DNA from: Granulicella sp. UBA5172
GTDB lineage: Bacteria > Acidobacteriota > Terriglobia > Terriglobales > Acidobacteriaceae
DNA: 5,407 bases
Reading direction: 5' to 3'
Assembly (NCBI GenBank): GCA_002413385.1
Contig: DHWW01000001.1
Coordinates: 10,978-16,384 of the forward strand
Of the stretch, positions 1-5,407 are shown one piece after another. The stretch's first letter is position 1; each line of letters starts with the position of its first letter. The translations under genes and the position numbers were made by a program. The notes below the pieces were generated by a model. It worked only from the letters and a program-made list of their open reading frames with translations, had not been told where the DNA came from and ran no database searches.

Positions 1-97
1 GTATGTGGGTACTGAACGCCGCATCGAGAGCGGCCTGAGAGGTACCACCGAACTGGAAAGCCGCTATCCCGATGCCGGAGTCGAGAACAACGATCAG
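1..97 (-). CDS. Possible PIN-domain toxin-like protein, N-terminal fragment (runs off left edge)
   Basis: On the minus strand the frame read from position 97 down to 2 gives an N-terminus with VVLDSGIGIAAFQFGGT followed by an Ala/Leu-rich helix (SQAALDAAF). This resembles the opening of COG1569-type PIN toxins, whose usual form is M-x-V-V-L-D-(T/S)-N-V-x-(V/I)-S-A-x-x-F-G-G-x-P. The Asp at codon 82-80 would be the first of the acidic metal-binding residues of a PIN ribonuclease. Only about 32 codons are visible and the later acidic residues lie outside the window. The codon at the expected start is CTG (97-95), not ATG, and no Shine-Dalgarno is seen before it. The frame stays open further upstream, with a GTG at 172-170, but that extra stretch does not look like protein. 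It may be a remnant that lost its start, or a gene with a non-ATG start. No antitoxin-like gene is seen just upstream. The family call is by eye from a short match. Confidence 0.35.
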   Translation of the reverse strand, partial: MIVVLDSGIGIAAFQFGGTSQAALDAAFSTHI

Positions 98-255
98 GGA
101 TGCTGCAGAGTAGACAGTCGATGGCTCGAGGCAGCAGAAGTCGGAGCAACCGCGAGGCCGATTTCGACTCACGCACCGGACAAGCGGCGCCTCAGCGAGC
201 GCGGATCCCCAGAGAAAGTAAGGGGCTTTTCGGACAGTCTTGTATACTCACCTCA
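98..255. other. Intergenic region between divergent genes
   Basis: No convincing gene is seen on either strand. Several frames stay open here, including one starting at ATG 100 that joins the downstream small membrane protein. The encoded residues are Arg/Ser-rich and low in hydrophobic pattern, as expected of chance open frames in GC-rich DNA. If the left-hand minus-strand gene is real, this is a divergent promoter region, and the natural place for the control of the efflux operon. No clear inverted-repeat operator for a known metal regulator was found apart from the short GTATAC palindrome at 242-247. Confidence 0.45.
243..248 (+). promoter_or_regulatory. Candidate -10 element (TATACT)
   Basis: TATACT differs from the sigma-70 -10 consensus TATAAT at one base and sits in an otherwise GC-rich stretch. 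No good -35 hexamer lies 16-18 bp upstream (the sequence there is AAGGGG-like), so the element is weak on its own. A start of transcription about 7 bp downstream would fall at about 255, directly at the GTG proposed as the start of the small membrane protein. The transcript would then be leaderless or nearly so. This fits the absence of a Shine-Dalgarno before that GTG, but it is inference only. Confidence 0.25.
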
Positions 256-588
256 GTGTCTCGGAGCCGCATTCTCGCCTTTGTTATCAGTGGCATCATG
301 CTGGCAATGTTGTGCGTGCTTCTCTACAAAGCTTTCGACATCCACGATCCTCAGCCGTTCGGTGTCGATCCGGAACTTCCGCTTTTCATGCTGGGATCAA
401 TGCTGTTGCTTTGCATCGGCACTCTAGTGTTGATTGCCCGACTTGTCGCTTCGCGTTTATCCGAGTCAAAGGTGTCATCATTTTGGTTTTTGGGCATTCC
501 GCCTGATGTGCAAAGACTGAGCCACCTATTTGAAGCCGAATGGCTTTTGTTCTCTCCACCCAGAACTATCATTTCCCTCCGAATCTAG
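256..588 (+). CDS. Small two-segment membrane protein, function unknown
   Basis: This is a 110-residue protein if started at GTG 256. Two strongly hydrophobic segments are visible: about residues 6-27 (core AFVISGIMLAMLCVLLYKAF) and about 41-61 (core LFMLGSMLLLCIGTLVLIA). A short polar loop with DIHDPQPFGVDPE lies between them. A polar C-terminal part ends in FSPPRTIISLRI, which looks like a conserved tail. The frame stays open upstream to ATG 100, but the extra 52 residues are Arg/Ser-rich and unlike protein, so I prefer the GTG just before the first membrane segment. No Shine-Dalgarno supports either start. The gene ends 81 bp before the outer-membrane factor on the same strand and is probably the first gene of the efflux operon. 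I do not recognise a named family. It could be an accessory membrane protein of the pump, but nothing in the sequence proves a role. Confidence 0.5.
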   Translation: MSRSRILAFVISGIMLAMLCVLLYKAFDIHDPQPFGVDPELPLFMLGSMLLLCIGTLVLIARLVASRLSESKVSSFWFLGIPPDVQRLSHLFEAEWLLFSPPRTIISLRI

Positions 589-660
589 TAGGAATTCCCG
601 GCTCCGGTTCTTTCGCGGCAGTACGTCTGCCCGCGCTCGCATCTTGAACCCTGGCTTCTC

Positions 661-664
661 GGAG
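661..664 (+). promoter_or_regulatory. Shine-Dalgarno GGAG before the outer-membrane factor
   Basis: GGAG lies 5 bases before ATG 670. The site fixes the start, because the protein then opens directly with a lipoprotein signal sequence. Confidence 0.7.
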
Positions 665-669
665 TTCCC

Positions 670-2067
670 ATGAAACCCCATGCAATCGGGGCGCTACTGC
701 TTTCAGCGCTCCTCACCGGCTGTGCTCCGCACAGATACCACGCTGCGCCGATCTCTCCCGCTGCGACGGCTACGGCCTTGTACCGCCGTAGTCTCGACGA
801 TCCCGACCTCGACCAATGGATGAAGCAGCAAGGCGGTTTTGATGCTCCTTCATGGCCTTTGCCGACGTGGGATCTTCGATCCGTCGTCCTGGCTGCGTAT
901 TACTTCAATCCAGATCTCGATGTCGCTCGTGCGAACGCCGCTGCTTCAGGCGCGGCGATCACGACCGCTGCTATGAAGCCGAATCCGTCGGTAAGTGTTG
1001 GTCCGGGGTATCAGGGTCCAAGTGGCGCGCAGCCTATCGCAGCGTTTGACTTCTCGCTACCTATCGAGACTGCCGGCAAGCGGGGTTACCGGATTGCTAA
1101 CGCCACTCATCTGAGCGCCGCGAGCCGTCTTCAGCTCGGTCAGACCGCTTGGATCGTGCGGAGCCGGGTGCGCGCGGCGCTCATAGACTATCTGTTCTCG
1201 GTCAGAGCAGTCGAACTCCTGCATAGAGAAGTAGACCTGCGGAAAGAGTATGTGCGGCTCACCGAGGCCCGTTATCACGCTGGGGAGATTCCGCTTCCCG
1301 ATCTCACAATGGCTCGGATTGATCTGACCAGCCTCGGTCAGACACTCAGCGCTGCCGAGGGTCATGTCCAGACGACGCATGCCGCTCTCGCCGCCGCTAT
1401 CGGTATCCCGGATTCCGCGCTCATGGGCAAGACGCTAGTCTGGTCCGACGCAGACAATCCGCCCGTTCCCAACTCTCTACCTCCTCAATCTGCAAGGAAG
1501 CTGGCCTTGGAAAACCGGCTGGATGTGCTGGGTGCGCTCGAAAAGTACGAGGCGGCCCAATCGGGGCTACAGCTTGAGATCGCCAAGCAGTACCCGGATA
1601 TCAACATTGGCCCCGGCTACAGCTACGAAGAGGGATCCAACTTCCTGTCGCTGGTAGTGTCGAGCGTGCTCCCCCTCCGCAACCACAATGAAGGTCCGAT
1701 AGCCGAGGCCGAAGCACAGCGCAAAGTCGCTGGCGCGCAATTACTCGCTGCTCAAAGCACAGTGCTTGCCGATGTTGACCGCTCGCGGGCGCAATACGCC
1801 GCAGCCTTCGCAACACTGGAAGGCGCAACGGCTGCTGTTGGCGAACTGGAACAGCAGAAGCAATCCGCCCTCAGATTGCTGAAGGCCGGGGAGGCAGACC
1901 AGTTGACCGTCGTCGCTGCGCAACTTCAAACATCTGTCTCGGAACGCGCCCGGCTGGATGCCTTGCTTCAGACACAGCTTGCGCTTGGTCTCGTTGAAGA
2001 CGCTCTACAACGGCCACTCGATTCTGGAGTCACGCCAGCCTTTCCAAAAAGCGCACCACGCCCCTGA
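670..2067 (+). CDS. CzcC-like TolC-family outer-membrane efflux lipoprotein
   Basis: This is the outer-membrane channel of an RND tripartite pump: three copies form a barrel and a periplasmic tunnel through which substrate leaves the cell. The 465-residue length is normal for the family. The N-terminus is a lipoprotein signal: a short hydrophobic run ending in the lipobox LLTGC, with the acylated Cys at residue 18. Two OEP repeats follow, about residues 60-250 and 270-455. The first holds NPDLDVARANAAASGAAI and, at residues 131-139, PIETAGKRG, matching the P-hydrophobic-E-x-x-GKR signature of CzcC-type channels. It then has RLTEARYHAGEIPLPDL. The second repeat holds IGPGYSYEEG and LPLRNHNEGPIAEAEAQR, with NHNEG at 338-342, the usual turn into the third long helix. 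The start has GGAG 5 bases upstream. The stop is 11 bases before the adaptor start, so the two are very likely co-transcribed. Family assignment is firm; the substrate is not shown by this protein. Confidence 0.93.
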   Translation: MKPHAIGALLLSALLTGCAPHRYHAAPISPAATATALYRRSLDDPDLDQWMKQQGGFDAPSWPLPTWDLRSVVLAAYYFNPDLDVARANAAASGAAITTAAMKPNPSVSVGPGYQGPSGAQPIAAFDFSLPIETAGKRGYRIANATHLSAASRLQLGQTAWIVRSRVRAALIDYLFSVRAVELLHREVDLRKEYVRLTEARYHAGEIPLPDLTMARIDLTSLGQTLSAAEGHVQTTHAALAAAIGIPDSALMGKTLVWSDADNPPVPNSLPPQSARKLALENRLDVLGALEKYEAAQSGLQLEIAKQYPDINIGPGYSYEEGSNFLSLVVSSVLPLRNHNEGPIAEAEAQRKVAGAQLLAAQSTVLADVDRSRAQYAAAFATLEGATAAVGELEQQKQSALRLLKAGEADQLTVVAAQLQTSVSERARLDALLQTQLALGLVEDALQRPLDSGVTPAFPKSAPRP

Positions 2068-2072
2068 AGGAG
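2068..2072 (+). promoter_or_regulatory. Shine-Dalgarno AGGAG that decides the adaptor start
   Basis: AGGAG begins right after the stop of the outer-membrane factor and lies 6 bases before ATG 2079. It supports ATG 2079 as the real start of the adaptor, although that codon is in a different frame from the main body of the adaptor. The first possible start in the body frame is TTG 2125, which has no Shine-Dalgarno and directly follows a stop at 2122-2124. Confidence 0.75.
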
Positions 2073-2078
2073 TTAGTC

Positions 2079-3126
2079 ATGAAACCAATTGTTCGCAGTG
2101 TTGTTCTTGTTCTGGCGGTCTTGATTGTGGCCGGTGGGCTCATCTGGGGGCTTCGTTGCCGGTCGTGGAGAGCAAGCGGCAGAGGCGCAGCGCGAAGCTC
2201 CGGTGAAAGCTCCCTCGCGAGTCTCAACGGATGATGGCAAGACGGTTCTCTCCTTTGATCCCGCCGCGCAGCGAGCGAACGGCATCTTCACCTCTGTACT
2301 GACCGCAACTACGCAACGTGCAGAAGCGCAAGCCACGGGAGTCGTCGTCCAGCTCCAACCGCTGCTCGACCTTAAGGCGAGCTACAACACCCCTGCGACG
2401 GACCTCATCCGGGCACGAGCGAATGCACGCGCATCCTCGGCAGAGTACGAACGCCTGCGATTGCTTAATCAAGATGGTAAGAATGCTGCCGACAAAACGG
2501 TAGAGGCTGCACGGGCCACCGCTGAAAGTGATGCCGCCCTGGTGCAGAACGCCCAACAGGCAATCACAACCTTAAAGGGAAGCGCTGTGCTCCACTGGGG
2601 GCCGGCCGTCGCAGGCTGGATTGAGGGCAATTCACCGCAGCTCGATGCTCTCTTGATGCAGCGAACGTTCCTGCTTCAGGTGACTAGCACAACGGCCGCT
2701 CCGTTTGCTACGCCGAAACAGGCGGTCGTGCAGTACCCGGATGGCACCCACGCGACCGCTCAGTTTGTATCCGTGCTCCCCCAGCTCGATCCGCGCCTGC
2801 AGGTGCCCAGTCTTCTTTATCTCGTTGCGCCGCACGCTGGCCTGGTTCCGGGCGTCAATGTGAGCGTCTTCCTGCCTTCGGGACAGGAGCAGACCGGGGT
2901 TGTGGTTCCCTCTGGCGCGGTGGTCTGGTCGCAAGGCTCTCCCTGGTGCTATGTCGAGCAATCCCCCGGCAAGTTCGAGCGTGTTCAAGTCGAGACTGGC
3001 AGACCGGAAGCTGATGGATGGTTTGTGACCGAAGGCATTCAGACTGGTGCGCATGTCGTGAGTTCAGGTGCGCAGACGTTGCTATCCGAAGAGTTTAGCT
3101 CCCAGATTCAAGCGGACCAGGACTGA
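2079..3126 (+). CDS. CzcB-like RND periplasmic adaptor (membrane fusion protein), frameshifted near its N-terminus
   Basis: The adaptor bridges the inner-membrane permease and the outer-membrane channel. ATG 2079 opens a signal anchor (MKPIVRSVVLVLAVLIVAGG) that, as written, stops at 2232-2234 after 51 codons. The rest of the adaptor is one base over, open from TTG 2125 to the TGA at 3124-3126. Dropping one G from the GGGGG at 2146-2150 joins them as LIWGFVAGRGEQAAEAQREA, giving 348 residues, close to a normal adaptor. In this reconstruction, beta strands run to about residue 92 and an alpha-helical hairpin covers about 95-165 (SAEYERLRLLNQDGKNAADK). The beta-barrel and membrane-proximal domains follow, with LVPGVNVSVFLPSG, VVVPSGAVVWSQG and VETGRPEADGWFVTEGIQTG. 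The usual lipoyl half-motifs around the hairpin are not recognisable, so the barrel-sandwich domain looks degenerate. The cause may be sequencing error or a real loss-of-function mutation; intact neighbours favour error or a recent event. Confidence 0.85.
2146..2150 (+). other. GGGGG run, inferred site of the adaptor frameshift
   Basis: Upstream of this run the coding frame starts at positions divisible by three and encodes a hydrophobic anchor. Downstream, coding is in the next frame. With four G instead of five, the codons read TGG-GGC-TTC-GTT-GCC and continue without a stop to 3126. The exact site could be a few bases either side, but a homopolymer is the likeliest place for a one-base insertion. 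Confidence 0.7.
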
Positions 3127-3148
3127 TCGGGGCCAAGGAGAAGAGTTT

Positions 3149-5407
3149 ATGTTGAGTGCTATCGTTCGCTTCTCGCTCCGCTTCCGAGGCGCCGTCCTTT
3201 CGCTCGCTCTGGCCATGTTGGGGTATGGTCTGTTCACGCTCTCGCATGCGAAGTACGATGTATTCCCGGAGTTTGCGCCTCCCGTTGTTACCATACAGAC
3301 GGAGGCTCCCGGACTCTCACCCGAGCAGGTCGAGCTTCTGGTTACGCAGCCCATCGAGAACGTCATCAATGGCGTCACTGGGATCGACTCTCTGCGGTCG
3401 AACTCGATTCAGGGGCTCTCCATCACGACCGTCATCTTCCGCAGCGGGAGCGACATTTATCTCAATCGCCAGCTCGTGAACGAACGCCTTGCCACCCTCG
3501 CAGGGCAGCTTCCGCATGGTGTATCCGCACCGATCATGACTCCCCTTACGCTCTCCACGGGAACGGTGCTGGTCATAGGTCTCACCTCGCAAAACAAGTC
3601 GCTCATGGATCAACGGACGGTTGCGGACTGGACGCTGCGCCCCCGCCTTCTTGCCGTGCCCGGTGTTGCCAGCGTCACGGTCTTTGGCGGGGAGGTCAAG
3701 CAGATTCAGGTCCAGCCGCGCCCCGACAGACTGGTCCGCTATGGTCTTTCGTTGAACGATGTTGTCACGGCGGCGCAGAAAGCGACAGGAGTCCTGGGCG
3801 CTGGGTTCATCGAAAATTCCAATCAACGGCTCATCATCCAATCGCAGGGCCAGCCAATCACTCCCGCGCAGATCGCGGCCACGGTGCTGGTCCGCCAGAA
3901 TGGGGCCAATGCAACTCTCGGGCAGGTGGCCGATGTAGTCGAAGGGCAAGCGCCGCCTTTCGGTGCGGCTTCGGTCGAAGGAAAGACCGGTGTGGTGCTG
4001 GTCATCTCCGGGCAGTACGACTCAAACACGTCTGACGTAACGGCACGCGTGGACAGCGCACTTGCGGAGTTGAATCCTGCCCTGCAACGGCAGGGTATCG
4101 CGATGCGAACCGATCTGTTCAGACCGGCAAAGTTTATCGACATCGCGGTTCACAACGTGCGGAACTCTCTGCTCCTCGGGGCCGCGTTCGTCATCGTCAT
4201 CCTGTTCCTGTTCCTTTTCGACCTGCGGGTCGCGGCCATCTCCTGTTCAGCCATCCCGCTGTCCCTACTAGTGGCGGTTACTGTTATGGACCGCATGGGC
4301 TTCACGCTGAATACGCTCACACTCGGTGGCTTAGCCATTGCGATTGGCGAAGTGGTAGACGATGCGGTGATCGACGTCGAGAACATCCTGCGCCGTTTGC
4401 GAGAGAATGCCGCTCTCGGGCATCCCCGCTCGGCATTCTCCGTCGTCTTCGACGCTTCGATCGAAGTGCGGAGCGCGGTGGTCTACGCTACGTTTGCTGT
4501 CATTCTGGTCTTTATCCCAATCCTCACGCTTTCAGGCGTAGCGGGCAGGCTCTTCGCTCCACTCGGTATCGCGTACATACTGTCGGTGCTGGCGTCACTG
4601 GTCGTGGCGCTCACCGTTACCCCGGCACTTTCGCTGCTGCTGCTGGGACATCGCAAGATCCGCTCCACCGAACCTCCAGTCGTCCTCTGGCTCCAGAAGC
4701 AGTACGGTAAAATCCTTGCGCGCGTGGAGCGCGCGCCACGCCTCGTCATCGGCTGCATCGCCGTCGTCACGATCCTGGGTGTCGCGGCACTCCCGTTCTT
4801 TACCTCAAGCTTCCTGCCTGAGCTCCGCGAAGGACACTACATCGTTCATATGATCGCGGTGCCTGGCTCTTCGCTCGAAGACTCCCTTCGCGTAGGCCGC
4901 GAGGTCACCGTAGCGCTCACCAAGCTGCCCTTCGTTCGTTCCGTTGCCCAGCGGGTAGGTCGGGCGGAGCAATCGGAGGACACCTGGGGACCGAACTATA
5001 GCGAGATTGAAGTCGACTTGAAGCCGATGGGCGGCGAAGAGGAAGAAGCGGCCGTCGGCAAGATTCGCGATACGCTCTCGCAATTCTCCGGGCTTAGCTT
5101 TTCCGTGTTGACCTTCTTGACAGAGCGGATTGAAGAGACCATCTCCGGGTATACGGCATCGACCGTGGTCAACATCTATGGCAACGATCTCGATCAGCTC
5201 GACCGCGAAGCCCAGCAGGTCGCGCGCGTACTGAACGGAGTGCCGGGGGCGACGGACGTGCAGATGCAATCTCCACCGGGAACCCCTGAGATGGCCGTAG
5301 ACCTGAAGACGCCGGAGTTGCTGCATTGGGGTTTCGATCCGGTAAGCGTTTTGCAAGATGTGCAAACAGCCTACGAGGGACAGCAAGTGGGTGACATCTA
5401 CGAGGGC
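3149..5407 (+). CDS. czcA: CzcA-type heavy-metal-efflux RND permease (3' end outside window)
   Basis: This is the inner-membrane, proton-driven pump of the complex. AAGGAG (3135-3140) lies 8 bases before ATG 3149, and 22 bp separate it from the adaptor stop. The frame is open for 753 codons to the window end; the family usually has about 1,030-1,060. TM1 is at about residues 13-33, followed by the family sequence DVFPEF (37-42). The first periplasmic porter region covers about 36-338, with TEAPGLSPEQVELLVTQPIE and VPGVASVTVFGGEVKQIQV. TM2-TM6 lie at about 339-497 and TM7 at about 532-551, with the second porter region beginning after it. TM4 holds GGLAIAIGEVVDDAVIDVEN: D404 and E411 match the proton-relay Asp and Glu of CzcA (D408, E415), while the CzcA D402 position is Ala398, as in CusA. 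D405 and D409 are extra acids. The three CusA metal methionines appear as His567, Tyr617 and Glu663, so a CusA-like Cu/Ag substrate is unlikely. The substrate is otherwise unknown, and czcA here means family, not proven Co/Zn/Cd export. Confidence 0.93.
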   Translation, partial: MLSAIVRFSLRFRGAVLSLALAMLGYGLFTLSHAKYDVFPEFAPPVVTIQTEAPGLSPEQVELLVTQPIENVINGVTGIDSLRSNSIQGLSITTVIFRSGSDIYLNRQLVNERLATLAGQLPHGVSAPIMTPLTLSTGTVLVIGLTSQNKSLMDQRTVADWTLRPRLLAVPGVASVTVFGGEVKQIQVQPRPDRLVRYGLSLNDVVTAAQKATGVLGAGFIENSNQRLIIQSQGQPITPAQIAATVLVRQNGANATLGQVADVVEGQAPPFGAASVEGKTGVVLVISGQYDSNTSDVTARVDSALAELNPALQRQGIAMRTDLFRPAKFIDIAVHNVRNSLLLGAAFVIVILFLFLFDLRVAAISCSAIPLSLLVAVTVMDRMGFTLNTLTLGGLAIAIGEVVDDAVIDVENILRRLRENAALGHPRSAFSVVFDASIEVRSAVVYATFAVILVFIPILTLSGVAGRLFAPLGIAYILSVLASLVVALTVTPALSLLLLGHRKIRSTEPPVVLWLQKQYGKILARVERAPRLVIGCIAVVTILGVAALPFFTSSFLPELREGHYIVHMIAVPGSSLEDSLRVGREVTVALTKLPFVRSVAQRVGRAEQSEDTWGPNYSEIEVDLKPMGGEEEEAAVGKIRDTLSQFSGLSFSVLTFLTERIEETISGYTASTVVNIYGNDLDQLDREAQQVARVLNGVPGATDVQMQSPPGTPEMAVDLKTPELLHWGFDPVSVLQDVQTAYEGQQVGDIYEG

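Noticed and set aside
231..244. GACA-4-TGTA resembling a BlaI/CopY operator
   Set aside because: The known operator is TACA-2-TGTA. The spacing here is 4 and the first base differs, so the match is not convincing.
5..427. Long plus-strand open frame overlapping the left part
   Set aside because: It overlaps the small membrane protein in another frame, and its product is Cys/Ser-rich with no family-like pattern. It looks like a chance open frame in GC-rich DNA.
617..631. Short hairpin GGCAG-TACGT-CTGCC before the outer-membrane factor
   Set aside because: Only 5 bp of stem, flanking bases do not pair and no T-run follows. Too weak to call a terminator or regulatory structure.
2125..2151. TTG 2125 as the true adaptor start
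   Set aside because: It has no Shine-Dalgarno, follows a stop codon at once, and would give an adaptor without signal or anchor. ATG 2079 with AGGAG fits far better.
4633..4644. Four CTG repeats
   Set aside because: They encode a Leu run inside a membrane segment and are ordinary codon repetition.
3317..5386. Several minus-strand open frames of 80-210 codons across the right half
   Set aside because: All lie opposite the permease, whose plus-strand translation is continuous and clearly RND. They are shadows of its codon bias.

Overview
The window holds most of a heavy-metal-efflux type RND tripartite pump operon, read left to right. It probably comes from a Gram-negative bacterium, because the pump includes an outer-membrane channel with a lipoprotein signal. 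The DNA is GC-rich (around 60% by eye). The style of the proteins suggests Acidobacteriota (Granulicella/Terriglobus-like), but this is an impression from protein flavour, not a proven assignment.

Layout: (1) At the left edge, on the minus strand, a short open frame resembles the N-terminus of a PIN-domain toxin of the COG1569 type. It runs off the window and has no convincing ATG. (2) About 160 bp of sequence follows with no convincing gene, containing one weak promoter-like element (TATACT at 243-248). (3) At 256-588 is a small protein with two predicted membrane segments and no known function, likely the first gene of the operon. (4) At 670-2067 is a CzcC-like TolC-family outer-membrane factor with a lipobox. 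(5) At 2079-3126 is a CzcB-like periplasmic adaptor. Its signal anchor and its body lie in different reading frames. Removing one G from the GGGGG run at 2146-2150 restores one continuous 348-residue protein. (6) From 3149 to the right edge is a CzcA-type RND permease, open at the end, with 753 codons visible of roughly 1,030-1,060 expected.

How the parts work together: the RND permease takes substrate from the periplasm or inner membrane using proton flux, the adaptor links it to the outer-membrane channel, and the channel releases substrate outside. The genes are tightly spaced (11 and 22 bp gaps), each with a good Shine-Dalgarno sequence, so co-transcription is likely. The permease lacks all three CusA copper/silver methionines in my by-eye alignment, which argues against a Cu(I)/Ag(I) CusA mechanism, but the real substrate cannot be read from the sequence. 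No metal-responsive regulator is visible in the window.

I do not see a new biological system here. The points most worth checking are the adaptor frameshift, the small membrane protein ahead of the operon, and the PIN-like fragment.
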